Assembly (NCBI RefSeq): GCF_002813455.1
Contig: NZ_PHHE01000001.1
Coordinates: 1,426,001 to 1,490,000, forward strand
Length of the DNA: 64,000 nucleotides
Reading direction: 5' to 3'
DNA from: Pseudomonas baetica
GTDB lineage: Bacteria; Pseudomonadota; Gammaproteobacteria; Pseudomonadales; Pseudomonadaceae
Below the pieces are notes generated by a model. The model had not been told where the DNA came from. It searched no databases and worked only from the letters and a program-made list of their open reading frames with translations. How positions within the stretch are numbered: position 1 is the stretch's first letter; each line of letters starts with the position of its first letter. Position numbers and translations under genes: made by a program. Below, piece by piece: positions 44,059 to 52,767 of the stretch.

Positions 44059-45156
44059 TCACTTGCCGAGTTTCACCCGGGTCCAGCCGCGGGTCATGAT
44101 CCGCTGGGTCGCAATCGGCTGATCCGGCACCGCATACAACGTCGCCATCACCGCTTGCGATGGATACGAGCCCGGGTCGTTGCGGATCGCTTCGTCCACC
44201 AGCGGTGTGGCGGCCGAGTTGGCATTGCTGTAGCCGTTGCTGTTGGTGATCTCGGCGATGATGTCCGGACGCATCAGGAAGTCCATGAACAGGTACGCGT
44301 TGTCGACGTTCGCCGCATCGCGCGGGATGGCGACCATGTCGTAGAAACTGCCGGCGCCTTCCTTGGGAATGCTGTAGTCGATCTTCACCTTGTTGCCCGA
44401 TTCTACGGCGCGGGCCTTGGCCTGCAGCACGTCACCGGAATAACCGACGGCCACGCAGATGTTGCCGTTGGCCAGATCCGAGATGTACTTCGAAGAATGG
44501 AAGTACGCCACATACGGGCGGATTTTCATGAACAGCGCTTCGGCTTCGAGGATGTGCGCCTTGTCCTTGTCGTTCACCGGATAGCCCAGGTAGTGCAGGG
44601 CGGCCGGAAGCATTTCGGTCGGCGAGTCGAGGAAACTGATGCCGCACGCCTTGAGCTTCTCGGCGTTCTCCGGCTTGAACAGCAAGTCCCAGGAGTTGGT
44701 CGGGGCGTTGGCGCCGAGCACTTCCTTGACCTTGTCCGGGTTGAAACCGATGCCGATCGAGCCCCACATGTACGGGAACGCGTGAGCGTTGTCCGGGTCA
44801 CTGGCGGCGGCATTTTTCAGCAGCACCGGGTTGAGATTTTTCCAGTTCGGCAGCTTCGATTTGTCCAGCGGCTGATAGACGCCGGCCTTGATCTGCTTGG
44901 CCAGGAAACTGTTGGACGGCACGACGAGGTCGTAGCCGGATTTGCCCGCCAGCAAACGCGCCTCAAGGGTTTCGTTGCTGTCGAACACGTCGTAGGTCAC
45001 GCGGATGCCGGTCTCGTCTTCGAACTTCTTGACGGTGTCCGGCGCGATGTAATCGGACCAGTTGTAAACACGCAGCACCTTGTCGTTGGCCTGGGCGCCC
45101 ATGACCATTGCGCCCATTAAGGACAGTGTCAGCAGAGTCCTGCCAAACATTTTCAT
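44059..45156 (-). CDS. potF: Putrescine ABC transporter substrate-binding protein
   Basis: Periplasmic polyamine-binding protein, 365 residues with a signal peptide ([23 protein letters not shown]). PotF/SpuD features are [64 protein letters not shown] and the C-terminal [14 protein letters not shown]. Aromatic and acidic residues in the WSDY and YMWGS blocks are known to line the putrescine site. The ATG at 45156 has GGAG 8 nt upstream. It is the last gene of the leftward potG-potH-potI-potF set, separated from potI by 155 nt with a GATC-hairpin repeat, the opposite of the E. coli order where potF comes first. Confidence 0.94.
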   Translation of the reverse strand: MKMFGRTLLTLSLMGAMVMGAQANDKVLRVYNWSDYIAPDTVKKFEDETGIRVTYDVFDSNETLEARLLAGKSGYDLVVPSNSFLAKQIKAGVYQPLDKSKLPNWKNLNPVLLKNAAASDPDNAHAFPYMWGSIGIGFNPDKVKEVLGANAPTNSWDLLFKPENAEKLKACGISFLDSPTEMLPAALHYLGYPVNDKDKAHILEAEALFMKIRPYVAYFHSSKYISDLANGNICVAVGYSGDVLQAKARAVESGNKVKIDYSIPKEGAGSFYDMVAIPRDAANVDNAYLFMDFLMRPDIIAEITNSNGYSNANSAATPLVDEAIRNDPGSYPSQAVMATLYAVPDQPIATQRIMTRGWTRVKLGK

Positions 45157-45222
45157 CGGTACAACTCCATTCTTTTTATTCAAAAAACACAAAGCCAAAA
45201 CCTGGTCGACTGCCCCGTTTAT

Positions 45223-45307
45223 GTAGGAGCTGTCGAGTGAAACGAGGCTGCGATCTTTTGATCTTTCACATCAAGATCAAAAGATCGCAGCGTGCCGCAG
45301 CGCCTAC
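45223..45307. repeat. GATC-hairpin repeat, copy 3
   Basis: An 85-nt inverted repeat like those at 27265 and 34491, in the gap between potI and potF. A stable hairpin here could adjust the level of potF mRNA relative to the upstream genes. Confidence 0.85.
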
Positions 45308-45311
45308 ACAG

Positions 45312-46187
45312 TCAGGCGGTGGCGGCGCGTTGCGGTTGCTGCCACGACTCGTTCGCTGTCTGATCCATCGCTTCCTGAATCGCACGTTTGCGGTTGGCCT
45401 CGGCCTTGCGACCGAAGTACCACACGAGGAAGGTCACCAGCGACACCGCCAGCAGAATCAGACTCGCCACGGCGTTGATCTCAGGCTTCACGCCCAGACG
45501 TACCGCCGAGAACACTTCCATCGGCAACGTCGTCGAGCCTGGGCCGGAGACGAAGCTGGCCAACACCAGGTCATCCAGCGACAAGGCGAACGACATCATC
45601 CCGCCCGCCGCCAGCGATGGGGCGATCATCGGAATGGTGATCAGGAAAAACACCTTGAACGGTTTCGCTCCCAGATCCATCGCCGCTTCTTCAATCGACA
45701 GGTCCAGTTCACGCAGGCGGGCGGAGACTACCACCGCCACATAGGCTGCACAAAACGTGGTGTGGGCGATCCAGATGGTGACGATGCCACGCTCCTGCGG
45801 CCAGCCGATCAACTGCGCCATCGCCACGAACAGCAGCAACAGCGACAGACCGGTAATCACCTCAGGCATCACCAGCGGCGCGGTGACCAGACCACCAAAC
45901 AGCGTGCGGCCCTTGAAGCGGGTGACGCGCGTCAGCACGAAGGCGGCGAGGGTGCCCAACGCCACTGCGGCAACCGCGGTGTAGCAGGCGATTTCCAGCG
46001 AGCGCAGCACCGAACCCATCAGTTGCGTGTTGTCGAGCAGGCCGACGTACCACTTCACCGACCAGCCGCCCCACACCGTCACCAGTTTCGAGGCGTTGAA
46101 CGAGTAGATCACCAGAATCAGCATCGGCAGATAGATAAACATCAAGCCGAAGATCAGCATGAACTTGGAAAAACCGAAGCGTTTCAT
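45312..46187 (-). CDS. potI: Putrescine ABC transporter permease PotI
   Basis: Inner-membrane permease of 291 residues with six predicted helices. The EAA loop is EAAMDLGAKPFKVFFLITIP (ABC permease coupling motif). It pairs with PotH in the importer. It overlaps potH by 4 nt. The C-terminal tail (RKAEANRKRAIQEAMDQTA) is cytoplasmic and basic. Confidence 0.94.
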   Translation of the reverse strand: MKRFGFSKFMLIFGLMFIYLPMLILVIYSFNASKLVTVWGGWSVKWYVGLLDNTQLMGSVLRSLEIACYTAVAAVALGTLAAFVLTRVTRFKGRTLFGGLVTAPLVMPEVITGLSLLLLFVAMAQLIGWPQERGIVTIWIAHTTFCAAYVAVVVSARLRELDLSIEEAAMDLGAKPFKVFFLITIPMIAPSLAAGGMMSFALSLDDLVLASFVSGPGSTTLPMEVFSAVRLGVKPEINAVASLILLAVSLVTFLVWYFGRKAEANRKRAIQEAMDQTANESWQQPQRAATA

Positions 46188-47098
46188 CCCCGTGCCTCCA
46201 TCTCTTTGGCCTGGCTGCGGTTGAACAGCAGAATCGGCACAATCAGGATCAACAGCATCACCACCGCCAGGGCAGATGCCATCGGCCAGTCGCGGTTATT
46301 GAAGAACTCTTGCCACAGCACGCGGCCGATCATCAGCGTCTCCGGGCCACCCAGCAGTTCCGGAATCACGAACTCACCGACCACCGGAATGAACACCAGC
46401 ATGCAGCCTGCAATAATGCCGTTCTTGGCCAGCGGCACGGTGATTTTCCAGAAGTTGTTGAAGTTGCTCGAACCCAGGTCCGACGCGGCTTCCAGCAAGC
46501 TGCCATCGTGCTTCACAAGGTTGGCGTACAGCGGCAACACCATGAACGGCAGATAGGCATAAACCACGCCGATATACACGGCTGTGTTGGTGTTGAGGAT
46601 CTCGATCGGGTGATCGGTGAGCCCCGTCCACATCAGAAACCCGTTGAGCAAACCGTTGTTGCTGAGGATGCCCATCCACGCATACACGCGGATCAGGATC
46701 GCGGTCCAGGTCGGCATCATGATCAACAGCAGCAGGACGTTTTGCGTTTCCTTGCCGGTTTTGGTGATTGCGTAGGCCATCGGAAAACCGATCACCAGAC
46801 ACATCAGCGTGCTCAGTGCGGCGACCTTCAACGAACCGAGGTAGGCCGACAGATACAGCTCGTCTTCGCCGAGCATGCTGTAGTTACCGATGTTCAGCAG
46901 CAGCTGGAATTTCTGTTCGGCGTAGGTGTAGATCTCCGAGTAGGGCGGGATTGACAGTGCGGCTTCCGAGAAGCTGATCTTCATCACCAGAAAGAACGGC
47001 AGCATGAAGAACAGGAACAGCCAGATGAACGGAATGCCGATCACCAGTTTGCGTCCGCTGGGCACCAGGCGCAGGAATTGCTGATTGAAGGTTCTCAT
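46184..47098 (-). CDS. potH: Putrescine ABC transporter permease PotH
   Basis: Inner-membrane permease of 304 residues. N-terminus MRTFNQQFLRLVPSGRKLV, then six helices; the EAA-type loop is LEAASDLGSSNFNNFWKITV. ORF extends upstream, but the ATG at 47098 is right at the overlap with the potG stop (4 nt), so translation is coupled. Partner of PotI in the channel. Confidence 0.94.
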   Translation of the reverse strand: MRTFNQQFLRLVPSGRKLVIGIPFIWLFLFFMLPFFLVMKISFSEAALSIPPYSEIYTYAEQKFQLLLNIGNYSMLGEDELYLSAYLGSLKVAALSTLMCLVIGFPMAYAITKTGKETQNVLLLLIMMPTWTAILIRVYAWMGILSNNGLLNGFLMWTGLTDHPIEILNTNTAVYIGVVYAYLPFMVLPLYANLVKHDGSLLEAASDLGSSNFNNFWKITVPLAKNGIIAGCMLVFIPVVGEFVIPELLGGPETLMIGRVLWQEFFNNRDWPMASALAVVMLLILIVPILLFNRSQAKEMEARG

Positions 47099-48237
47099 GA
47101 GCGCAGTACCACGCCGCTGTCGTCTTCCCACCAGACGTAGACCTTGTCGTCCCAGGTTGGCCGCGCGCCACGGCGTTCGGCGTTGGCCATGAACGACTGG
47201 ACGATTTTGCCGCCGGGCAATTCGACGTAGAACACCGAGTGGCCGCCGAGGTAGGCGATGTCATGCACCTTGCCTTCGGACCAGTTGTAGCGGAACTCCG
47301 GTTGGGTGGTGCTGACGAGCATTTTTTCCGGGCGGATCGCGTAGGTGATCGACTTGTCCTGCACCGAGGTGCTGACGCCGTGGCCAACGTAGATCTTCTG
47401 CTGCAAATCCGGGCTGTGGATGATGGCGTGGCCCTCAAGGTCTTCCACCACAGTGCCGTCGAAGGCGTTCACGTTGCCGATGAACTCGCAGACCATGCGG
47501 CTGACCGGTGCTTCGTAAATATCGACCGGGCTGCCGATCTGGGCGATCCAGCCCAGGTGCATGATCGCGATGCGCTCGGCCATGGTCATGGCTTCTTCCT
47601 GGTCGTGGGTCACCATCACGCAGGTCACGCCGACGCGCTCGATGATTTCCACCAGCTCAAGCTGCATTTGCGAGCGCAGCTTTTTATCCAGCGCACCCAT
47701 CGGCTCATCGAGCAGCAACAGCTTTGGACGCTTGGCCAGCGAGCGGGCGAGGGCGACGCGCTGGCGCTGACCACCGGACAACTGATGCGGTTTGCGTTTG
47801 GCGTATTGGGTCATGTGCACCAGACGCAGCATCTCTTCCACACGGGCGTCGATTTCGCTGGCCGGCAAACGGTCCTGCTTGAGGCCAAAGGCGATGTTCT
47901 GCGCGACGGTCATGTGTGGGAACAGCGCGTAGGACTGGAACATCATGTTGATCGGCCGCTCGTAGGGCGGCATGTCGGTGATGTCCACGCCGTCGAGCAG
48001 AATCCGCCCTTCAGTCGGGCGCTCGAAACCGGCCAGCATGCGCAACAGAGTCGATTTGCCCGAACCGGAGCCGCCGAGCAGGGCGAAGATTTCGCCCTGA
48101 TGGATCTCCAGGGACACATCGTCCACTGCCACGGTTTCGTCGAACTTCTTGGTCACGCGATCGACTTTCACCAGAACCTTTTTCGGTTGCTGATGACCTT
48201 CAAGAGCCTTCCTGTAAGTGCTGGAGGCGTTTGCCAT
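47095..48237 (-). CDS. potG: Putrescine ABC transporter ATPase PotG
   Basis: ATP-binding subunit, 380 residues. Walker A is LLGGSGSGKSTLLRM, signature is HQLSGGQRQRVALARSLA, Walker B is LLLLDEPMGALD, H-loop is VTHDQEEAMTMAER; a C-terminal TOBE-type domain follows from ~290. It is the first gene of the leftward transporter operon, so the promoter lies in the 375 nt before 48612, which also contains a REP pair. Confidence 0.95.
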   Translation of the reverse strand: MANASSTYRKALEGHQQPKKVLVKVDRVTKKFDETVAVDDVSLEIHQGEIFALLGGSGSGKSTLLRMLAGFERPTEGRILLDGVDITDMPPYERPINMMFQSYALFPHMTVAQNIAFGLKQDRLPASEIDARVEEMLRLVHMTQYAKRKPHQLSGGQRQRVALARSLAKRPKLLLLDEPMGALDKKLRSQMQLELVEIIERVGVTCVMVTHDQEEAMTMAERIAIMHLGWIAQIGSPVDIYEAPVSRMVCEFIGNVNAFDGTVVEDLEGHAIIHSPDLQQKIYVGHGVSTSVQDKSITYAIRPEKMLVSTTQPEFRYNWSEGKVHDIAYLGGHSVFYVELPGGKIVQSFMANAERRGARPTWDDKVYVWWEDDSGVVLRS

Positions 48238-48612
48238 GTGAAACTCCCAACAGGTTTCAGTCGCCAGGCCAATGTGGCCTGGCTTAAAAGTGGATTGCAG
48301 AGCGGTTCGGGATGTCTGTCAGCTATGGCGCAGAACCTGTGGGAGCGAGCCTGCTCGCGAAGACGGCGTGTCAGTCGACATCATTGTTTGCTGATACACC
48401 GCTTTCGCGAGCAGGCTCGCTCCCACAGGAGAAATGCGTTTACCTGACTGGCATTACCCGCACCGATCCGGCTTGTTCGGCGCCGCCGTCCTGGCTGCCT
48501 GGGTCGTACTTGTTGTTATTACGATGTGTTGTTTTCACGGATGACGGATGCGCAAACGCACAGCCGCCGACCCCGTGGGGGCAGTAAACAGTTTTAAAAA
48601 TCCTGGGTTGTG
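48238..48612. other. Intergenic region between potG and puuD
   Basis: 375 nt without a gene. It contains one REP pair (48337-48429) and the probable promoter of the pot operon near 48250-48330 (not resolved). Between 48440 and 48612 there is no feature I can support. Confidence 0.5.
48337..48429. repeat. REP inverted pair
   Basis: CTGTGGGAGCGAGCCTGCTC and its complement, head to head, ~40-nt spacer, between potG start and puuD stop. Confidence 0.9.
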
Positions 48613-49374
48613 TCAGCGCTTGCTGCGTTGCGCCGCCCGTTGCCGGCAAGCCTGGCCGAATGCCTGGAAAATCTTCAGGTAGTTCGGGTTGTCCAGCACC
48701 TGCCATTCCGGGTGCCATTGCACGCCGAGGGCAAAGGTCGGGCTGTGCTCCACCGAGATCGCCTCGATCAGGCCATCCGGCGCTACCGCTTCGGCGCGCA
48801 GGCCGGGCGCGAGGCGGTCGATGCCCTGACTGTGAATCGAGTTGACCTGGAACTCGCCCGGCAACGCCAGCGCCTCGAACACGCCACCACCAAGCACGCT
48901 GACCGCATGGGCTGGTGCGTATTGCACGGCCACGTCCGGGCTGTCGGCTTCGCGGTGATCGAGCATGCCCGGCAGCTCATGCACCTTCTGATGCAGGCTG
49001 CCGCCGAAGGCCACGTTCATTTCCTGGAAGCCACGGCAAATGCCCAGCACCGGAACGCCCGCGGCAATGGCTGCACGCAATAAAGGAAGGGTGGTGGCAT
49101 CCCGCGCCGGATCGTGATCCGTGCCGGGGGCGCTGGCCGGGCCTTGATAGTGGAAAGGTTCCACATTCGAGGGCGAGCCGGTCAGCAGCAGACCGTCGAG
49201 TTGACCGAGCAGGTCTTCGATTTCAGTCAGGTTGCCAAGGGAAGGAATGACCACCGGCAACCCTTCAGCGCCAACGCTGACAGCACGTACGTACTTGTCG
49301 CCGCTGATGTGATAGGGGTGCAGGCCAATCTGTTTGACGCACGCAGTAACGCCGATCAATGGCTTGAATGCCAT
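48613..49374 (-). CDS. puuD: Gamma-glutamyl-GABA hydrolase
   Basis: Class I glutamine-amidotransferase-like hydrolase of 253 residues that frees GABA from gamma-glutamyl-GABA, the last step of the glutamylated putrescine route. Nucleophile C113 is in VLGICRGFQEMNVAFGGSLH; the His-Glu pair is in GVQWHPEWQ. It matches PuuD (SpuA in P. aeruginosa). It is divergent from the glutamine-synthetase-like gene, sharing a 282-nt regulatory region. Confidence 0.93.
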   Translation of the reverse strand: MAFKPLIGVTACVKQIGLHPYHISGDKYVRAVSVGAEGLPVVIPSLGNLTEIEDLLGQLDGLLLTGSPSNVEPFHYQGPASAPGTDHDPARDATTLPLLRAAIAAGVPVLGICRGFQEMNVAFGGSLHQKVHELPGMLDHREADSPDVAVQYAPAHAVSVLGGGVFEALALPGEFQVNSIHSQGIDRLAPGLRAEAVAPDGLIEAISVEHSPTFALGVQWHPEWQVLDNPNYLKIFQAFGQACRQRAAQRSKR

Positions 49375-49656
49375 TTTTATTCACCTCGAAGTTTGACACT
49401 TGAACGAGCTTTTCCGGAGCTTAGCCTCGTTGATTTTAATTAACAACTGCCATGTAAAAAATTCTAAACGCCGTTCATCAAATCGTTACGGTTTCCGGGC
49501 GTCTGGCGCCTGTGGTGGCACGAGAGTGTTAAAAAAGGCCCTAAAAATAAAGGCTGAGCGGCCAGCTGTTCGCTATTGACTTCACTTTGCCGTTCGGGTT
49601 GACTGGCTCGGCGAAACAGCAGTGAACATAATAATTAACAGCTAAATAGGTGCATC
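49375..49656. promoter_or_regulatory. Divergent promoter region of puuD and puuA with TAATTAACA sites
   Basis: Between the two starts, TTTTAATTAACAAC near 49434 and ATAATTAACAGC near 49630 are similar sites, one close to each gene. The first is part of an inverted repeat GTTG...TAATTAACAAC (about 49429-49447). A PuuR-like regulator is encoded 5 kb downstream, so these are candidate operators (inference). The rest of the region is AT-rich, as expected for promoters. Confidence 0.45.
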
Positions 49657-51033
49657 ATGTCGGTCCCTCTGCGTACCGTTCAACTCAACGAAGCAAACGC
49701 ATTCCTTAAGAAATATCCTGAGGTTTTGTACGTCGACCTTCTGATTGCGGATATGAACGGTGTGGTGCGCGGCAAGCGCATCGAACGCACCAGTCTTCAT
49801 AAGGTTTACGAGAAAGGCATCAACCTGCCGGCCTCGCTCTTCGCCCTCGACATCAATGGCTCCACGGTGGAAAGCACCGGCCTGGGCCTGGACATCGGCG
49901 ACTCTGACCGCATCTGCTACCCGATCCCCGGCACCCTGAGCATCGAGCCGTGGCAGAAGCGCCCAACCGCACAATTGCTGATGACCATGCATGAGCTCGA
50001 GGGCCAGCCGTTCTTCGCCGACCCGCGTGAAGTGCTGGCCAACGTCGTGCGCAAGTTCGATGACATGGGCCTGACCATCTGCGCCGCGTTCGAACTCGAG
50101 TTCTACCTGATCGACCAGGACAACGTGAACGGCCGTCCGCAGTCGCCGCGTTCACCGGTGTCCGGCAAGCGTCCGGTGTCGACTCAGGTCTACCTGATCG
50201 ACGACCTCGACGAATACGTCGACTGCCTGCAAGACATCCTCGAAGGCGCGAAAGAGCAGGGCATCCCGGCTGACGCCATCGTCAAGGAAAGCGCCCCGGC
50301 GCAGTTCGAAGTCAACCTGCATCACGTCTCCGATCCGATCAAGGCATGCGACTACGCGGTCCTGCTCAAGCGTCTGGTGAAGAACATCGCCTACGACCAC
50401 GAGATGGACACCACCTTCATGGCCAAGCCGTATCCGGGCCAGGCGGGCAACGGTCTGCACGTACACATTTCGATCCTGGACAAAGAAGGCAACAACATCT
50501 TCGCCAGCGAGGATCCCGAGCAGAACGCCGCGCTGCGACACGCGATCGGCGGTGTGCTGGAGACCCTGCCTGCGCAAATGGCGTTCCTCTGTCCGAACGT
50601 CAACTCGTACCGCCGCTTCGGCGCACAGTTCTACGTGCCGAACTCGCCGAGCTGGGGCATCGACAACCGCACCGTTGCGGTACGAGTGCCGACCGGTTCC
50701 GCCGACGCCGTGCGTATCGAGCATCGAGTCGCCGGTGCCGACGCCAACCCGTACCTGCTGATGGCCTCGGTGCTGGCCGGTATTCACCACGGCCTGACCA
50801 ACCAGATCGAACCGGGCGCCCCGGTGGAAGGCAACAGCTACGAGCAGAACGAACAGAGCCTGCCGAACAACCTGCGCGACGCCCTGCGCGAGCTGGACGA
50901 CAGCGAAGTCATGGCCCGCTACATCGACCCGCTGTACATCGACGTGTTTGTCGCGTGCAAGGAAAGCGAGCTGGCCGAGTTCGAAAACTCGATCTCTGAC
51001 CTTGAGTACAACTGGTATCTGCATACGGTGTGA
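49657..51033 (+). CDS. puuA: Gamma-glutamylputrescine synthetase (glutamine synthetase family)
   Basis: ATP-dependent ligase of 458 residues that joins glutamate to putrescine, the first step of the glutamylated putrescine pathway. Glutamine-synthetase family blocks: DLLIADMNGVVRGKRIER, AAFELEFYLID, the KPYPGQAGNGLHVHISILD substrate block and RRFGAQFYVPNSPSWGIDNR with YVP-type ATP contacts. The adenylylation Tyr region of GlnA is absent, as in PuuA/SpuB. Upstream AGGTGC weakly fits a ribosome site. It is divergent from puuD; puuC follows after a REP pair. Confidence 0.93.
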   Translation: MSVPLRTVQLNEANAFLKKYPEVLYVDLLIADMNGVVRGKRIERTSLHKVYEKGINLPASLFALDINGSTVESTGLGLDIGDSDRICYPIPGTLSIEPWQKRPTAQLLMTMHELEGQPFFADPREVLANVVRKFDDMGLTICAAFELEFYLIDQDNVNGRPQSPRSPVSGKRPVSTQVYLIDDLDEYVDCLQDILEGAKEQGIPADAIVKESAPAQFEVNLHHVSDPIKACDYAVLLKRLVKNIAYDHEMDTTFMAKPYPGQAGNGLHVHISILDKEGNNIFASEDPEQNAALRHAIGGVLETLPAQMAFLCPNVNSYRRFGAQFYVPNSPSWGIDNRTVAVRVPTGSADAVRIEHRVAGADANPYLLMASVLAGIHHGLTNQIEPGAPVEGNSYEQNEQSLPNNLRDALRELDDSEVMARYIDPLYIDVFVACKESELAEFENSISDLEYNWYLHTV

Positions 51034-51057
51034 TTTGCAGAACCAACACCGACCCAA

Positions 51058-51147
51058 TGTGGGAGCGGGCTTGCTCGCGAATGCGGTGTGTCATTCAAAG
51101 CAATGTTGCCTGACACGATGCTTTCGCGAGCAAGCCCGCTCCCACAG
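51058..51147. repeat. REP inverted pair
   Basis: TGTGGGAGCGGGCTTGCTCG and its complement, head to head, in the gap between puuA and puuC. Confidence 0.9.
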
Positions 51148-51224
51148 GGGTTCGGTTACCAAATTTTGATGAGTGGGCGATCGTCCACCGTCACCCCAAT
51201 TTCCCCCCTTGTCGAGCCACAACA

Positions 51225-52715
51225 ATGACTACAACCCGCAACGACTGGGAACAGCGCTTCCAGTCCCTGACCCTCGAATCCCGCGCCTTCATCAACGGCG
51301 AATACCGCCCGGCGATCAGCGGCGACACCTTCGAATGCCTGAGCCCCGTCGACGGCCGTTTCCTCGCCTCCGTGGCCAGCACCGACGAAGCCGACGCCAA
51401 CCTCGCCGTGGAAGTCGCGCGCCAGTCTTTCGAATCCGGCGTGTGGGCGAAAAAAGCCCCGGCCGAGCGCAAGCGCATCCTGATCCGTTTCGCCGATCTG
51501 ATCCTGCAACACCAGGAAGAACTGGCGCTGCTGGAAACCCTCGACATGGGCAAACCGATCAGCGACTCCATGAGCATCGACATCCCGGCGACCGCCAACG
51601 CGATCCGCTGGAGCGCCGAAGCCATCGACAAGATCTACGACGAAGTCGCCGCGACCCCGCACGACCAACTCGGTCTGATCACTCGCGAGCCGTCCGGTGT
51701 GGTCGCCGCGATCGTGCCGTGGAACTTCCCGCTGATCATGGCCAGCTGGAAATTCGCCCCCGCGCTGGCCGCTGGTAACTCGTTCATCCTCAAGCCTTCG
51801 GAAAAGTCGCCGCTGACCGCCATCCGCATCGCGCAGTTGGCGTTGGATGCCGGCATTCCAAAAGGCGTGTTCAACGTCCTGCCAGGCTTCGGCCACACCG
51901 TCGGCAAGGCGCTGGCGTTGCACATGGACGTCGACGTGTTGGCCTTCACCGGCTCCACGGCGATTGCCAAACAACTGATGATTTATGCCGGGCAAAGCAA
52001 CATGAAACGCGTCTGGCTCGAAGCGGGCGGCAAGAGCCCCAACGTGGTGTTCGCCGACGCACCGGACTTGCGCGCGGCAGCACAAGCGGCGGCCGGCGCC
52101 ATCGCCTTCAACCAAGGCGAAGTCTGCACTGCCGGTTCGCGCCTGCTGGTCGAGCGTTCGATCCGCGAGCAATTCATTCCGCTGCTGGTGGAAGCATTGC
52201 AAGCGTGGAAACCGGGGCACGCCCTCGACCCGGCAACCACCGTCGGCGCCGTGGTCGATCAGCGTCAACTCGACAACGTGCTGCGCTACATCAGCATCGG
52301 CCGCGAGCAGGGCGCCGAGCTGATCGCTGGCGGCCAGCGCACTCTCGAAGAAACCGGTGGCCTCTACGTGCAACCGGCGATCTTCGATGGCGTGACCAAC
52401 GCCATGACCATCGCCCAGGAAGAAATCTTCGGCCCGGTGCTGTCGCTGATCACCTTCGACACCGCTGAAGAAGCGCTGCAGATCGCCAACGACAGCATCT
52501 TCGGCCTCGCCGCCGGCGTCTGGACCAGCAACCTGAGCAAGGCGCACACCTTCGCCCGCGGTTTGCGCGCCGGCAGCGTGTGGGTCAACCAATACGACGG
52601 CGGCGACATGACCGCGCCGTTCGGTGGTTTCAAACAGTCGGGCAACGGTCGCGACAAATCGCTGCACGCGTTCGACAAGTACACCGAACTGAAAGCGACC
52701 TGGATCAAGCTCTGA
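51225..52715 (+). CDS. puuC: Gamma-glutamyl-gamma-aminobutyraldehyde dehydrogenase
   Basis: NAD(P)-dependent aldehyde dehydrogenase of 496 residues. The catalytic glutamate is E266 (VWLEAGGKSPN) and the nucleophile C301 (FNQGEVCTAGSRL); the cofactor-binding IVPWNFPL and FTGSTAIAK blocks are clear. Homologues: PuuC, KauB. It would oxidise gamma-glutamyl-gamma-aminobutyraldehyde to the acid; pseudomonad KauB enzymes also accept other omega-amino aldehydes. It is 52 nt upstream of puuB, probably co-transcribed. Confidence 0.93.
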   Translation: MTTTRNDWEQRFQSLTLESRAFINGEYRPAISGDTFECLSPVDGRFLASVASTDEADANLAVEVARQSFESGVWAKKAPAERKRILIRFADLILQHQEELALLETLDMGKPISDSMSIDIPATANAIRWSAEAIDKIYDEVAATPHDQLGLITREPSGVVAAIVPWNFPLIMASWKFAPALAAGNSFILKPSEKSPLTAIRIAQLALDAGIPKGVFNVLPGFGHTVGKALALHMDVDVLAFTGSTAIAKQLMIYAGQSNMKRVWLEAGGKSPNVVFADAPDLRAAAQAAAGAIAFNQGEVCTAGSRLLVERSIREQFIPLLVEALQAWKPGHALDPATTVGAVVDQRQLDNVLRYISIGREQGAELIAGGQRTLEETGGLYVQPAIFDGVTNAMTIAQEEIFGPVLSLITFDTAEEALQIANDSIFGLAAGVWTSNLSKAHTFARGLRAGSVWVNQYDGGDMTAPFGGFKQSGNGRDKSLHAFDKYTELKATWIKL

Positions 52716-52767
52716 TTTTTCTAAAGCGGTGGTCGCCTTCAATGGGCGACCCTCGGAGAACAATAAT

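Noticed and set aside
49513..49532. Possible sigma-54 promoter (TGGCACGAGAGTGTT) upstream of puuA
   Set aside because: The -24 half fits, but the -12 GC is absent at the required 10-nt spacing.
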